A stretch of 64,000 nucleotides of DNA from Ensifer sp. IC3342 (lineage in GTDB: Bacteria > Pseudomonadota > Alphaproteobacteria > Rhizobiales > Rhizobiaceae), in contig NZ_JADYVE010000006.1 in NCBI RefSeq assembly GCF_020193655.1, forward strand, positions 248,001-312,000, in the 5' to 3' direction. Below, one piece after another: positions 26,500 to 36,503 of the stretch. The translations under genes were made by a program, and so were the position numbers. A model generated the notes under the pieces. It saw nothing but the letters and a program-made list of their open reading frames with translations, searched no databases and had not been told where the DNA came from. Position 1 is the first letter of the stretch. The number at the start of each line of letters is the position of its first letter.

Positions 26500-27570
26500 A
26501 TGAAGGGCAGTCTCGCAACATCTGCTGTCCTCCACGCCCTGGTGCTGACCTGGGCGCTGGTTTCGCTCGGTAGCCCGGCCGACTTCGAGGTCGCGGATGT
26601 CGAGGCGCTGCCCGTTGACATCGTGCCGATCGAATCGATCACGCAGATCCAGCAGGGTGACAAGAAGGCACCCGCGAAAGAGAAGGCGTCCCCGGTTCCG
26701 ACCAAGAAGCCGACGCCGGTCGAGAACGCCGAGAATATCGGTGACAACGACGTTGATCTGAAGACGCCGCCCACACCCAACACAAAGCCGGTCCAGAATG
26801 AATCGGCCGCCGCTCCGGAGAAAACCGAGAAGGCGCTGCCGACACCTGATCCCGTCAAGGAAGAGATCCAGAAGGTCGAGGAACCCGAGCCGGCCTCCGA
26901 GCCGGCGACGGAAGTCGCCGCACTGCCCGAGCCGAAGCAGGAAGTGAAACCCGAGACCAAGCCGGAACCGGCCCCGGCCGAGGAGCAGCCGGCCGAAAAT
27001 CCCGAGGCCGAGGCGTTGCCCGACAATGTGCCGACGCCGATGGCGAAGCCCAAGGTCGAGAAGCCGGCGCAGACCGCCAAGACTCCTGAGCGCAAAAAGG
27101 AAGAGGCCAAGAAGGAGCAGAAGAAGGCATCCTCCGCCAAGGAGAGCGACTTCAATGCCGATGAGATCGCGGCGCTGCTCAACAAGCAGGAGTCGTCCGG
27201 CGGCGGAGCGAAGCGCTCGACCGAAGAGGCGGCGCTCGGCGGCAAGAAGACGACCAGCGGCAATACGCTTTCGCAGAGCGAGATGGACGCGCTTCGCGGG
27301 CAGATCCAGAACAACTGGTCGATCATTCCCGGCATGGCCGATGCAGCGGATGTGCGCATCAAGGTGACGATGCGACTCGACCCGAACGGCGAGTTGATCG
27401 GCGAGCCCGAAGTCGAAGCGACCGGCGGCTCCGATGCAGCGCGCCGGGCGTTCATGGGTGGAGCTCGCCGCGCCATCCTCAAATCCGCACCCTTCAAGGG
27501 ACTGCCCCCCGACAAATACGATTCATGGAGCGAGGTCGTCGTCAATTTCGACCCGAGCTCGATGCTCTAA
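26500..27570 (+). CDS. tolA: Tol-Pal envelope-spanning protein TolA
   Basis: TolA links the TolQR motor to Pal/TolB across the periplasm. The 356-residue protein has an N-terminal TM anchor (TSAVLHALVLTWALVSLG, with the conserved SxxxHxxxxxW-like pattern), a long Pro/Glu/Lys-rich extended domain (about 50-240) and a C-terminal TonB/TolA-like domain beginning LRGQIQNNWSIIPGM and ending SEVVVNFDPSSML. The rod is Pro/Glu-rich, unlike the Ala/Lys helix of E. coli TolA, which is usual in rhizobia. Confidence 0.93.
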   Translation: MKGSLATSAVLHALVLTWALVSLGSPADFEVADVEALPVDIVPIESITQIQQGDKKAPAKEKASPVPTKKPTPVENAENIGDNDVDLKTPPTPNTKPVQNESAAAPEKTEKALPTPDPVKEEIQKVEEPEPASEPATEVAALPEPKQEVKPETKPEPAPAEEQPAENPEAEALPDNVPTPMAKPKVEKPAQTAKTPERKKEEAKKEQKKASSAKESDFNADEIAALLNKQESSGGGAKRSTEEAALGGKKTTSGNTLSQSEMDALRGQIQNNWSIIPGMADAADVRIKVTMRLDPNGELIGEPEVEATGGSDAARRAFMGGARRAILKSAPFKGLPPDKYDSWSEVVVNFDPSSML

Positions 27571-27576
27571 ACAGGT

Positions 27577-27622
27577 TGGGGCGGGACGCGGGCGGAAAGC
27601 CGCGCGCACTTTCCTCGCCCCC
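27577..27622. repeat. GC-rich intergenic repeat, family 2, copy 3
   Basis: GGGGCGGGACGCGGGCGGAAAGC, then CGCGCGCACTTTCCTCGCCCCC. It lies between tolA and tolB, so it is transcribed within the operon and could form an intra-operon stem-loop. Confidence 0.6.
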
Positions 27623-27648
27623 AGAAGAATGAGAGGCTGAAAGGCTTT

Positions 27649-28959
27649 ATGGAAATGCTGAGACGCAATTTTTTCCGCCTTCTGATGGTGATGTTCGCAG
27701 GCTGTGGGCTCATTGTTTCGCCAGCGAACGCACTCGTCGAGATCAACATCAACAAGGGCAACGTCGAGCCGCTGCCGATTGCGGTAACCGATTTCCTGCA
27801 GGGGGAACTCGGTCAGAAGATCTCCGACGTCGTCGCCGCCGATCTCAAGCGTTCCGGCCTTTTTGCACCGATCGACAAGGGCGCCTTCATCGAGAAGATT
27901 TCCAATCCCGACGCTGCCCCGCGATTTGAGGACTGGAAGGTCATCAATGCCCAGGCGCTCGTCACCGGCCGCGTCACCCAGGAAGGCGACGGCAGGCTGA
28001 AGGCGGAGTTCCGTCTGTGGGATACCTTTGCCGGCCAGCAGATGCTGGGCCAGCAATTTTACACCCAGCCGGAAAACTGGCGCCGTGTCGCCCATATCAT
28101 CGCCGATGCGATCTACGAAAGGATCACCGGCGAAAAGGGCTACTTCGATACCCGCATCGTCTATGTCGCCGAAAGCGGCCCGAAGACGGCGCGCAAACGC
28201 CAGCTCGCGATCATGGATCAGGATGGCGCCAATGCCCGCGCGCTCACCAATTCAAACGACATCGTGCTGACGCCGCGCTTCTCGCCGAACCGTCAGGAAA
28301 TCACCTACATGTCGTTCGAGAACCAGCAGCCGCGCGTCTACCTGCTGCAGCTCGAAACCGGGCAGCGCGAGGTGGTTGGCAACTTCCCGGGCATGACCTT
28401 TGCGCCGCGTTTCTCGCCGGATGGCCAGCGGGTGATCATGAGCCTGCAGCAGGAAGGCAACGCGAACATCTACACGATGGACCTGCGCTCTCGTACCACG
28501 ACGCGGCTGACCAACACCGCGGCGATCGACACGTCGCCGTCCTATTCACCGGACGGCAGCCGGATCGTTTTCGAAAGCGACCGCGGCGGCAAGCAGCAGC
28601 TTTACGTCATGGGTGCCGACGGTTCGGGCCAGACGCGCATTTCCTTCGGTGACGGTTCCTATTCGACGCCGGTCTGGTCTCCGCGCGGCGACCTCATCGC
28701 CTTCACCAAGCAGTCGGGCGGCAAGTTCTCGATCGGGGTCATGAAGCCGGACGGCTCGGGCGAGCGCATCCTCACCACCGGCTTCCACAACGAGGGCCCG
28801 ACCTGGGCGCCGAACGGCCGTGTGCTGATGTTCTTCCGCCAGAACGCCGGTGCTGGCGGGCCGCAGCTTTATTCGATCGACCTCACCGGTTACAACGAGC
28901 AGCCGGTCCAGACACAAGGCTTTGCATCCGACCCGGCCTGGTCCCCTCTGATGGAATAG
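27649..28959 (+). CDS. tolB: Tol-Pal periplasmic beta-propeller protein TolB
   Basis: TolB is a soluble periplasmic protein that binds Pal and cycles during Tol-Pal action. The 436-residue product has a signal peptide ([21 protein letters not shown]), an N-terminal alpha/beta domain with PIAVTDF, and a C-terminal six-bladed propeller with repeated SPDG/SPNR-type turns ([56 protein letters not shown]). The Cys in the signal region is not in a lipobox context. A 359-bp gap separates it from pal. Confidence 0.96.
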   Translation: MEMLRRNFFRLLMVMFAGCGLIVSPANALVEININKGNVEPLPIAVTDFLQGELGQKISDVVAADLKRSGLFAPIDKGAFIEKISNPDAAPRFEDWKVINAQALVTGRVTQEGDGRLKAEFRLWDTFAGQQMLGQQFYTQPENWRRVAHIIADAIYERITGEKGYFDTRIVYVAESGPKTARKRQLAIMDQDGANARALTNSNDIVLTPRFSPNRQEITYMSFENQQPRVYLLQLETGQREVVGNFPGMTFAPRFSPDGQRVIMSLQQEGNANIYTMDLRSRTTTRLTNTAAIDTSPSYSPDGSRIVFESDRGGKQQLYVMGADGSGQTRISFGDGSYSTPVWSPRGDLIAFTKQSGGKFSIGVMKPDGSGERILTTGFHNEGPTWAPNGRVLMFFRQNAGAGGPQLYSIDLTGYNEQPVQTQGFASDPAWSPLME

Positions 28960-29015
28960 AGCGCACGAGGAGAAGCGTAAGCGGTTCTCCGCCCGCATCC
29001 CCCGTCTTTACTTGC

Positions 29016-29080
29016 TGAAGCGCGCCGCGATCAGACCGATCCATGCGGCGCGCTTCGTGTCTTGTCTTTGCGCATGTCGT
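29016..29080. repeat. Intergenic repeat, family 3, copy 2
   Basis: GAAGCGCGCCGCGATCAGAC, then GATCCATGCGGCGCGCTTCG and CTTTGCGCATGTCGTAGG. It matches the element at 2613-2690 in stem, spacing and trailing GCATGTCGT. Confidence 0.6.
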
Positions 29081-29245
29081 AGGTAGCGCGAACCAGAACC
29101 GATCACATTTGCGATCGATCCAAGATCATCGTGATCGGGTGTCCACAGAAGCGGCGGAAAATGTGGCCGATGTGCCGCTTTCTCGCCGCAAAGTGCTGTT
29201 GTAGCAGGCGCCTCACGCAAATTATCGATTTGTTAACCATAACAG

Positions 29246-29262
29246 TTGAAAAGCAATTAACC
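29246..29262. promoter_or_regulatory. CtrA-like box upstream of pal (one mismatch)
   Basis: TTGA-AAAGCAA-TTAACC differs at one base from the CtrA consensus TTAA-N7-TTAAC. It lies 57 bp before the pal start, in a gap that could carry a separate pal promoter. The remainder of the tolB-pal gap (28960-29318) holds a family-3 repeat and a GATC-rich palindrome near 29124. Confidence 0.45.
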
Positions 29263-29318
29263 GCTTCCGGTTACAGTCTGGCAACCGTGAATCAGACACT
29301 TCCAAGGAGACCCGGCCC

Positions 29319-29849
29319 ATGAGCCGAATTGACACCCCGGCCGCGAGCCGCATGCAGTCCATCGCCCGCAATCCTGTCATGATCGCTCTCGTCATGACGC
29401 TCGCTCTTGCCGGCTGCGCTTCCAAAAAGAACCTGCCGAATGATGCCGCTGGCCTCGGTCTTGGCGCAGGCGCCGCAACGCCGGGCTCGCAGCAGGACTT
29501 CACCGTCAACGTCGGCGACCGCATCTTCTTCGACACGGATTCCAGCTCCATCCGCGCCGACGCCCAGGCGACGCTCGACCGTCAGGCCCAGTGGCTTGCA
29601 AAGTACCCGAACTACGCGATCACCATTGAAGGCCACGCCGACGAGCGCGGCACCCGCGAGTACAACCTGGCGCTCGGCGCCCGCCGTGCCGCTGCGACCC
29701 GCGACTATCTCGCCAACCGCGGCGTTCCCGCGAACCGTATGCGCACCATTTCCTACGGCAAGGAAAAGCCGGTTGCCGTCTGCGACGACATTTCGTGCTG
29801 GTCGCAGAACCGCCGCGCCGTTACCGTTCTCGGCGGCGCCGGCATGTAA
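29319..29849 (+). CDS. pal: Peptidoglycan-associated lipoprotein Pal
   Basis: Pal is the outer-membrane lipoprotein that ties the Tol machine to peptidoglycan. The 176-residue product has a signal peptide with lipobox LALAGC (Cys at about residue 33) and an OmpA-like domain (about 65-176): DRIFFDTDSSSIRADAQ, TIEGHADERGTREYNLALGARRA and RTISYGKEKPVA. The peptidoglycan-binding Asp and Arg lie in this region. The N-terminus is longer than in E. coli. A terminator-like hairpin follows the stop. Confidence 0.96.
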   Translation: MSRIDTPAASRMQSIARNPVMIALVMTLALAGCASKKNLPNDAAGLGLGAGAATPGSQQDFTVNVGDRIFFDTDSSSIRADAQATLDRQAQWLAKYPNYAITIEGHADERGTREYNLALGARRAAATRDYLANRGVPANRMRTISYGKEKPVAVCDDISCWSQNRRAVTVLGGAGM

Positions 29850-29876
29850 TTGCCCAGTACTGAAGTGAAGTTTGAA

Positions 29877-29908
29877 GGGGCGGCCGCGGGCCGCCTTTTC
29901 TTTTTTAC
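29877..29908 (+). terminator. Terminator after pal
   Basis: GGCGGCC-GCG-GGCCGCC stem followed by TTTTCTTTTTT. Located between pal and cpoB, so cpoB may have its own promoter or depend on read-through. Confidence 0.75.
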
Positions 29909-30052
29909 CACACTTTAGCCGAACTCCGTTGCTTTTTCACAGCGATTGGAAAACTGTGCGGCACTCACCTTTAGAATCGGCGACAGTATCGAGTATCGCG
30001 GACCGTGATCGCAGGGGGTGGGAGTATTCGGTATTCGAACAGGACAATTGAA

Positions 30053-31087
30053 ATGAAGAAACTTGTCGTGGCAGGACTGATTGGTCTTGCGGCCCTCGTG
30101 GGTCTCGGGCCAGCGGCGAATGCCATGCCACTTTCCGGGCTTTTCGCCCGCTCGACCCATACCGATGCCGCCAGCAAACAGGACTTGCCGGTGGTTAAGG
30201 TGCAGTCGACCGACCTCGGACGGATCGGTCAACTTGAGGAACAGATCCGCTCGCTCAACGGGCGTATCGAGGAAATGAGCTTCCAGTTGCTGCAGATGCA
30301 GGAACAGATCCGGAAGTTCCAGGAGGACAACGAGTTCCGCTTCCAGGATCTCGAAAACGGCAAGTCCTCGTCGAAGAAGAGCGGCGCACTCGAAACGCCG
30401 AAATCCAGTGATCAGGCGTCCGTCACCCCCGGGGTGACGGATAGCCAGTCGCCGGAGGCACCGTCTGCGGGCGGCAGCGACATGGCGGCAACAGGCGCCA
30501 ATCGCGGCTCGATGGGTGCTGCGCCGCCGACGACGCTGGGGCAGATTATTTTCGACGAGAGCGGCAATCCGATATCGACGACCACTGACGCCCAGCCTGG
30601 CGCCAACGCCACGCTCCCCGGCGTCGACACCGGGATGGCGAATTCCGCCGGCGAAGCGGGTATCAACGCCAATCCGGGCACCGAGCAGCAAACCGCTTCT
30701 CTCGACAATCCCGGCGATCTCTACCAGTCGGCGTACGGGCACGTGCTTTCCGGCGATTACGCCATGGCGGAACAGGAGTTCCGTGACTATCTCGACGTCT
30801 TTCCCAACGGCGACAAGGCGGCCGACGCCAGTTTCTGGATGGGTGAAGCCCAATATTCGCAAGGCAAGTACAGCGACGCTGCAAAGACGTTCCTGAACGC
30901 GCATCAGGCGCACGGCAAATCGCCCAAGGCGCCGGAGATGCTGCTGAAGCTCGGCATGTCCCTCGGCGCTCTCGACAACAAGGAAACCGCCTGCGCCACG
31001 CTGCGCGAGGTGAACAAGCGCTATCCCAAGGCTTCGCCCGCCGTGAAGGCAAAGGTGTCGAGCGAGCAGAGCCGCTTTGGCTGCTGA
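30053..31087 (+). CDS. cpoB: Cell division coordinator CpoB (YbgF)
   Basis: CpoB coordinates peptidoglycan synthesis with outer-membrane constriction through TolA. The 344-residue product has a signal peptide (VVAGLIGLAALVGLGPAANA), an N-terminal coiled coil (LGRIGQLEEQIRSLNGRIEEM, about 55-95), a Gly/Ser/Pro linker and C-terminal TPR repeats (PGDLYQSAYGHVLSGDYAMAE, ASFWMGEAQYSQGKYSDAAKT, PEMLLKLGMSLGAL). The ATG at 30053 gives the signal peptide; the longer ORF start does not. It overlaps the proposed tilS start by eleven bases. Confidence 0.92.
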   Translation: MKKLVVAGLIGLAALVGLGPAANAMPLSGLFARSTHTDAASKQDLPVVKVQSTDLGRIGQLEEQIRSLNGRIEEMSFQLLQMQEQIRKFQEDNEFRFQDLENGKSSSKKSGALETPKSSDQASVTPGVTDSQSPEAPSAGGSDMAATGANRGSMGAAPPTTLGQIIFDESGNPISTTTDAQPGANATLPGVDTGMANSAGEAGINANPGTEQQTASLDNPGDLYQSAYGHVLSGDYAMAEQEFRDYLDVFPNGDKAADASFWMGEAQYSQGKYSDAAKTFLNAHQAHGKSPKAPEMLLKLGMSLGALDNKETACATLREVNKRYPKASPAVKAKVSSEQSRFGC

Positions 31088-32477
31088 GGCGCACCGCGTG
31101 CCCGAAGCCGTCATTGCCGCGGCCAGACAATTCCTGCGTTCCTTCGCCAAACCTTGCCGGATTCTCGCGGCCGTCTCCGGAGGCAGCGACTCCAAGGGCC
31201 TTCTTCTTGCTCTCCACTCCGCGATCGGCAACGGAGATCGCGAAGGATTCTCGCTCGTCGCCTGCACGATCGATCATGGTTTGAGACCGGAATCCGCGGA
31301 GGAAGCGGCAGTCGTGGCGGCGTTCTGTGCCGAACTCGGCGTACCTCACCTTGTGCGGCGCTGGCAAGGCGACAAGCCGCGAACCGGTATCCAGGCGGCT
31401 GCGCGCCAGAAACGCTATGAACTGCTGGCGGATGCTGCCGCCGCGCTCGGCGCCGATTGCATTGCCACCGGACACACGCGAGATGATCAGCGCGAGACGA
31501 TCGCGATGCGCAGCGCACGCGGTGAGGGGGAGGGGCCGGGCAGCGCCGGCATGGCGAGCACCATGCTTTACGCGCGCCGCATCTGGGTATTGCGACCATT
31601 CCTTGGCCTGAGCCGTGCCGAAATTCGCGCATTCCTGACCGCGCGGGGTGTCGAATGGTTCGACGATCCGAGCAATGCCAATCCCCTGTTCGAGCGCGTT
31701 CGTGTGCGCTCCGAGCTCCAAGGCTCGCAAGAGGCGCCCATAGCCCCGTGGAGCGCTACGCAAAGGGCCGCGTCATCGGCGCGGGCGGCCGCTCTGATCG
31801 AGAGCCATATTCGTGTCCACGAGACCGCTGCGGCTGAGGTTGCGTTGGCGCAGGCGGGAAACATGAGCGATGCCGATTGGCGCCGTGCGCTTCTGTCCGT
31901 CGCCGCAGTCCTCGGCGGCCGCAATCATTTGCCGGGGCATGCGACGATCGAGCGCATCTCCGGCTTTCTGCAAAAGGGCATGGCGGGACGAATGACGGCG
32001 GGAGGGGTCGTCTACGATAGACGTCCAAACGGTCTCTATCTCTACCGTGAGGCGCGCAGCCTGTCCTCTTGTGTCATAAAGCCCGGCGAGACGAACGTGT
32101 GGGATGGGCGCTTCAGCGTTACGAACGGCGGACGCCACCCGGTGGTCGTGACGGCCTCTGATCAGGATAGTCAATGGAATCAGAGGCTTATTGACTCCGG
32201 CCTGCCGCCGGGCGTCGCTAAACGGGCCGCTCGGGCCGCGCCACATATTGCTCCGGCGCAAGCCGAAGTCGCCGGCTCGATCCGGGCGAAAGTCGAATAC
32301 CGCATCGCCCTTTACGACACCTTTTTGCCCGGTTTTGACCGGACTATGGCGGATACGGTCGCGTTGCTGTTCGGGCGCGTACGTTACCCCGCTCCGCCGG
32401 TACACGATGTTTTTGACAGAAATGGAGAGGGACCTGGCGGTTTACCTTGGCAAGGCCACGCCAGAACCTTATGTTAA
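31077..32477 (+). CDS. tilS: tRNA(Ile)-lysidine synthase TilS
   Basis: TilS converts C34 of tRNA-Ile(CAU) to lysidine so that it reads AUA. The 466-residue product has the PP-loop SGGSDSKGLL at about residues 34-43, CTIDHGLRPES, the GHTRDDQRET segment and a weakly conserved C-terminal part. No ATG fits: a TTG at 31077 inside the cpoB coding end, or a GTG at 31098, gives the best N-terminus. Overlap with cpoB indicates translational coupling. The C-terminal region is rhizobial-type and diverges from E. coli TilS. Confidence 0.9.
   Translation: MAAEAHRVPEAVIAAARQFLRSFAKPCRILAAVSGGSDSKGLLLALHSAIGNGDREGFSLVACTIDHGLRPESAEEAAVVAAFCAELGVPHLVRRWQGDKPRTGIQAAARQKRYELLADAAAALGADCIATGHTRDDQRETIAMRSARGEGEGPGSAGMASTMLYARRIWVLRPFLGLSRAEIRAFLTARGVEWFDDPSNANPLFERVRVRSELQGSQEAPIAPWSATQRAASSARAAALIESHIRVHETAAAEVALAQAGNMSDADWRRALLSVAAVLGGRNHLPGHATIERISGFLQKGMAGRMTAGGVVYDRRPNGLYLYREARSLSSCVIKPGETNVWDGRFSVTNGGRHPVVVTASDQDSQWNQRLIDSGLPPGVAKRAARAAPHIAPAQAEVAGSIRAKVEYRIALYDTFLPGFDRTMADTVALLFGRVRYPAPPVHDVFDRNGEGPGGLPWQGHARTLC
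32446..32474 (+). promoter_or_regulatory. Possible ftsH promoter in the end of tilS
   Basis: CTTGGC (32446-32451) and TTATGT (32469-32474) are separated by 17 bp, near the alphaproteobacterial CTTGAC-N17-CTATAT form and also loosely the RpoH form. Heat-shock control of ftsH is common, but the match is weak. Confidence 0.3.
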
Positions 32478-32534
32478 GGAACAAGACTGTAGCTCGGCGA
32501 AATCGCCGAGTTGCGACAGGTTCCGGGGAGTTCG

Positions 32535-34472
32535 ATGAACCCTAATTTTCGTAATTTTGCCCTCTGGGCAATCATAGCGCTTCTCCTGATTGCGCTGTTC
32601 AGCATGTTCCAGCAGCCGACGGAGCGCGCCGGTTCACGCGAAATTCCATTCTCGCAGTTTCTGAAGGACGTCGACGCCAGCCGCGTCAAGGAAGTCGTGA
32701 TCACCGGCTCGAAGGTGATCGGCAGCTATTCCGAAAGCGGCGCCACCTTCCAGACCTACGCACCTTCCGTCGATACTGCTTTGACCGAACGGCTCGAAGC
32801 CAAGGACGTCACCGTCACTGTGCGTCCGGAAACGGATGGATCGTCGGGCTTCCTGAGCTATATCGGCACGCTGCTGCCGATGCTGTTGATCCTCGGCGTC
32901 TGGCTGTTCTTCATGCGGCAGATGCAAGGCGGCTCTCGTGGGGCCATGGGCTTTGGCAAGTCCAAGGCCAAGCTTCTGACCGAAGCGCATGGCCGTGTCA
33001 CGTTCGACGATGTCGCCGGCGTTGACGAGGCCAAACAGGACCTCGAGGAAATCGTCGAATTCCTGCGCGATCCGCAGAAATTCCAGCGCCTCGGCGGGCG
33101 GATCCCGCGTGGCGTTTTGCTGGTCGGCCCCCCCGGCACCGGTAAGACGCTGCTTGCCCGCTCGGTCGCCGGCGAAGCGAACGTGCCCTTCTTCACGATC
33201 TCCGGCTCGGACTTCGTCGAGATGTTCGTCGGTGTCGGTGCGTCGCGTGTCCGCGACATGTTCGAGCAGGCAAAGAAGAACGCTCCCTGCATCATCTTCA
33301 TCGACGAGATCGATGCCGTTGGCCGTCACCGCGGGGCCGGCCTTGGCGGCGGTAACGACGAACGCGAGCAGACGCTGAACCAACTGCTCGTCGAAATGGA
33401 CGGCTTCGAAGCCAATGAGGGCATCATCCTGATCGCCGCGACCAACCGTCCCGACGTACTCGATCCGGCGCTCTTGCGTCCGGGCCGCTTCGATCGGCAG
33501 GTCGTCGTGCCGAACCCGGACATCAACGGTCGCGAGCGGATCCTCAAGGTACATGTCCGCAATGTGCCGCTGGCACCGAATGTCGACCTCAAGGTCTTGG
33601 CACGCGGTACGCCGGGTTTCTCCGGAGCGGACCTCATGAACCTCGTGAACGAGGCCGCGCTGATGGCGGCGCGTCGCAACAAGCGCCTCGTCACCATGCA
33701 GGAGTTCGAGGACGCCAAGGACAAGATCATGATGGGTGCGGAGCGTCGCTCCTCCGCCATGACCGAGGCCGAGAAGAAGCTGACCGCCTATCACGAAGCT
33801 GGCCACGCCATCGTTGCGCTCAACGTTCCTACCGCCGATCCGCTGCACAAGGCGACCATCATCCCCCGCGGCCGCGCGCTCGGCATGGTGATGCAATTGC
33901 CTGAAGGCGACCGCTACTCGATGAGCTACAAGTGGATGATCTCGCGTCTCGCCATCATGATGGGTGGTCGCGTTGCCGAGGAACTGACCTTCGGCAAGGA
34001 GAACATCACTTCCGGCGCGTCCTCCGATATCGAGCAGGCGACAAAGCTTGCGCGTGCGATGGTGACGCAATGGGGCTTCTCCGATCAGCTTGGACAGGTC
34101 GCCTATGGCGAGAACCAGCAGGAGGTCTTCCTTGGACACTCCGTGGCGCAGCAGAAGAACGTTTCGGAAGCGACCGCACAGAAGATCGACAACGAGATTC
34201 GCCGCCTGATCGATGACGCTTACGGAACGGCGCGTCAAATCCTCACGGAGAAGAACCACGAATTCGTGGCGCTCGCGGAAGGCCTGCTTGAATATGAAAC
34301 TCTGACCGGCGACGAAATCAAGGCGCTGATCCGCGGCGAGAAGCCTGCACGCGACCTAGGAGACGATACGCCTCCGCATCGTGGCTCGGCCGTACCCTCT
34401 GCCGGTACGAAGAAAGAAGCCGGTGCCAAGGGCGAGGAGCCGGAAGGCGGCTTCGAACCGCAACCGCAATAG
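32535..34472 (+). CDS. ftsH: ATP-dependent zinc metalloprotease FtsH
   Basis: FtsH is the membrane-anchored hexameric AAA+ protease that degrades misfolded membrane proteins and regulators such as RpoH and LpxC. The 645-residue product has TM1 ([18 protein letters not shown]), a periplasmic domain, TM2 ([15 protein letters not shown]), Walker A GPPGTGKT at residues 198-205, Walker [15 protein letters not shown] and the zinc motif HEAGH at 420-424 with a distal Asp-containing segment. The ATG at 32535 follows GGGGAG; an in-frame TTG upstream is rejected. A strong terminator follows. Confidence 0.97.
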   Translation: MNPNFRNFALWAIIALLLIALFSMFQQPTERAGSREIPFSQFLKDVDASRVKEVVITGSKVIGSYSESGATFQTYAPSVDTALTERLEAKDVTVTVRPETDGSSGFLSYIGTLLPMLLILGVWLFFMRQMQGGSRGAMGFGKSKAKLLTEAHGRVTFDDVAGVDEAKQDLEEIVEFLRDPQKFQRLGGRIPRGVLLVGPPGTGKTLLARSVAGEANVPFFTISGSDFVEMFVGVGASRVRDMFEQAKKNAPCIIFIDEIDAVGRHRGAGLGGGNDEREQTLNQLLVEMDGFEANEGIILIAATNRPDVLDPALLRPGRFDRQVVVPNPDINGRERILKVHVRNVPLAPNVDLKVLARGTPGFSGADLMNLVNEAALMAARRNKRLVTMQEFEDAKDKIMMGAERRSSAMTEAEKKLTAYHEAGHAIVALNVPTADPLHKATIIPRGRALGMVMQLPEGDRYSMSYKWMISRLAIMMGGRVAEELTFGKENITSGASSDIEQATKLARAMVTQWGFSDQLGQVAYGENQQEVFLGHSVAQQKNVSEATAQKIDNEIRRLIDDAYGTARQILTEKNHEFVALAEGLLEYETLTGDEIKALIRGEKPARDLGDDTPPHRGSAVPSAGTKKEAGAKGEEPEGGFEPQPQ

Positions 34473-34497
34473 GTCCCGACCAAAAAAATGAAATCGA

Positions 34498-34537
34498 AGG
34501 CCGCCGCGCCGGAAGGAGCGGCGGCTTTTTGTTGGGG
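34498..34537 (+). terminator. Terminator after ftsH
   Basis: GCCGCCGC-n-GCGGCGGC stem with a CTTTTTG tail, 25-60 bases past the ftsH stop. Confidence 0.85.
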
Positions 34538-34917
34538 TATGGTTGTTCAGAGTGTCTTTCGCGCACTAGGTAACGCGATGTAATGATTTCTGATGATAGG
34601 ATTGCTGCCGTTTGCTGCGGTTTTATGCCAAAGATGATTCAAACCGTGCCTGGCCTCTGCGGTGGACGCGAGCAGGTGCAGCAATAGAGGGAGGGAGCCG
34701 CTACTGCATGACTCCTTAAATCGGAATCGATTTAAGGACAAAATTATGCAGCAGTTCAAAGTGCTAAAGCGATCTTGGCGCGTCCGATTGGATGCGCCGC
34801 GCTGTAGAGCGTCAAACTCTGAATACGAGGTCCGGCGATATGAAATCCAATCGCGGAACACGCAGACAGACGCGGTCGGTAAAGTCGATCCTGCCGCAGC
34901 AGGACCATGGAGTTCTT
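34538..34917. other. Intergenic region between ftsH and glmM
   Basis: It contains one mosaic repeat (34702-34808) and the leader of glmM. No RNA family or further ORF is recognised; the promoter for glmM must lie here because of the ftsH terminator. Confidence 0.5.
34702..34808. repeat. Mosaic palindromic repeat (RIME-like), copy 6
   Basis: TACTGCATGACTCCTTAAATC and CGATTTAAGGACAAAATTATG, then CAAAGTGCTAAAGCGATC and GCGCGTCCGATTGGATGCGC ending CGCTGTAGAGC. Confidence 0.85.
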
Positions 34918-36270
34918 ATGAAGCGCAAGTATTTCGGCACTGACGGCATTCGCGGCCAGTCCAATATTTTCCCGATGACGCCAGACCTCGCCATGCGTGT
35001 CGGCATCGCCGTTGGAACGATCTTTCGCAATGGAGCGCACCGCCACCGCGTCGTGATCGGCAAGGACACGCGCCTTTCAGGCTATATGCTCGAAAATGCG
35101 ATGGTCGCCGGCTTCACGGCCGCCGGACTCGATGTCTTCCTGCTCGGCCCGATCCCGACGCCGGGCGTCGCCATGCTGACGCGATCGCTGCGCGCCGACA
35201 TCGGCGTGATGATCTCGGCTTCGCACAACCCGTTCCGCGACAACGGCATCAAGCTCTTCGGGCCCGATGGCTACAAGCTTTCCGACGACATCGAGGAAAA
35301 GATCGAAGAACTCATCGACCAGGATATGTCCGGCCAGCTTGCCAAGCCGGAGGATATCGGCCGGGCCAAGCGCGTCGATGGCGACATCTACCGCTATATC
35401 GAACAGGCGAAGCGGACGCTGCCGCGCGACGTCACGCTGAAGGGACTGCGTATTGCCATCGACTGCGCCAACGGCGCCGCCTACAAGGTTGCCCCGTCCG
35501 CGCTCTGGGAACTCGGTGCCGAAGTAGTGACGATCGGGACGGAGCCGAACGGCGTCAACATCAACCTCGAATGCGGTTCGACGCATCCGGCCGCGCTCTC
35601 GAAAAAGGTTCATGAAGTCAGGGCCGATATCGGCATCGCACTCGACGGCGATGCGGACCGGGTCCTGATCATCGACGAAAACGGAACCGTCATCGATGGC
35701 GACCAGCTCATGGCGGTGATCGCCGATAGCTGGGCTACGGACGGAATGCTGAAGGGTGGCGCCATAGCGGCGACCGTGATGTCGAATCTCGGCCTCGAAC
35801 GTTACCTGAAGGGCCGTGGCATCGGACTGCACCGCACCAAGGTCGGCGACCGCTATGTCGTCGAGCAGATGCGCCAGGACGGCCTGAACGTCGGTGGCGA
35901 ACAGTCCGGCCACATCGTGCTCTCCGATTTCGGGACGACCGGCGACGGCCTGGTGGCTGCGCTGCAGATCCTTGCTGTGGTCAAGCGACAGGGCGTGTCG
36001 GTCAGCGAGGTGTGCCACCGCTTCGAGCCCGTGCCGCAGATCCTGAAGAATGTTCGCGTATCGGCGGGCAAGCCGCTCGAGCATCCGACCGTGCAGCAGG
36101 CGATCGCCGACGCCGAGGCGGGCCTTGCCAAGAATGGCCGCCTGCTAATCCGCCCGTCCGGAACAGAACCGCTTATCCGCGTCATGGCGGAAGGCGACGA
36201 CCGCAGCCAGGTCGAGCGCATCGTCGACGAACTCGTCAACGTGATCGGCAGCGTCCGGAGCGCCGCATAG
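34918..36270 (+). CDS. glmM: Phosphoglucosamine mutase GlmM
   Basis: GlmM interconverts glucosamine-6-phosphate and glucosamine-1-phosphate for UDP-GlcNAc, feeding peptidoglycan and lipid A. The 450-residue product starts [13 protein letters not shown] and has the phosphoserine loop [10 protein letters not shown] with Ser102, the metal loop DGDADRVL and the C-terminal phosphate-binding [12 protein letters not shown]. The long ORF opens 42 codons earlier within repeat-derived sequence; the ATG at 34918 is the family start. The ftsH-glmM order is conserved in many bacteria. Confidence 0.97.
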   Translation: MKRKYFGTDGIRGQSNIFPMTPDLAMRVGIAVGTIFRNGAHRHRVVIGKDTRLSGYMLENAMVAGFTAAGLDVFLLGPIPTPGVAMLTRSLRADIGVMISASHNPFRDNGIKLFGPDGYKLSDDIEEKIEELIDQDMSGQLAKPEDIGRAKRVDGDIYRYIEQAKRTLPRDVTLKGLRIAIDCANGAAYKVAPSALWELGAEVVTIGTEPNGVNINLECGSTHPAALSKKVHEVRADIGIALDGDADRVLIIDENGTVIDGDQLMAVIADSWATDGMLKGGAIAATVMSNLGLERYLKGRGIGLHRTKVGDRYVVEQMRQDGLNVGGEQSGHIVLSDFGTTGDGLVAALQILAVVKRQGVSVSEVCHRFEPVPQILKNVRVSAGKPLEHPTVQQAIADAEAGLAKNGRLLIRPSGTEPLIRVMAEGDDRSQVERIVDELVNVIGSVRSAA

Positions 36271-36308
36271 CGGCTGGCCTGCTCCGTTCCTCGTTCACAC
36301 AACCCAAA

Positions 36309-36338
36309 CGGCCGGCCCCGATCGCCGGCCTTTTTTGT
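36309..36338 (+). terminator. Terminator after glmM
   Basis: GGCCGGC-n-GCCGGCC stem with TTTTTTG tail. Confidence 0.85.
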
Positions 36339-36407
36339 TGCTCAGTCACATCCGATCCGGAATCGCAAGCATTAGAAGTGCTTAATAAACAAGGTAAATT
36401 TCTATGC

Positions 36408-36423
36408 TTAATCCGATGTTAAC
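36408..36423. promoter_or_regulatory. Perfect CtrA box upstream of the first outer membrane protein
   Basis: TTAA-TCCGATG-TTAAC matches the CtrA consensus TTAA-N7-TTAAC at every defined position and lies 81 bp before the start at 36504. A second, poorer half-site TTAATAAACAAGGTAA lies about 25 bp further upstream. Confidence 0.7.
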
Positions 36424-36503
36424 CGCGGCATGCGAATTGTGGCGCAACAGAAGTTGCATGACCCGTCGGGCAGCGTGGTCACAACCGTTTCGTGGGGCAT
36501 CTT

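Noticed and set aside
32634..34259. 541-codon minus-strand ORF opposite ftsH
   Set aside because: Antisense shadow of a strongly conserved gene in GC-rich DNA; its composition is His/Arg/Asp-rich with no family features.
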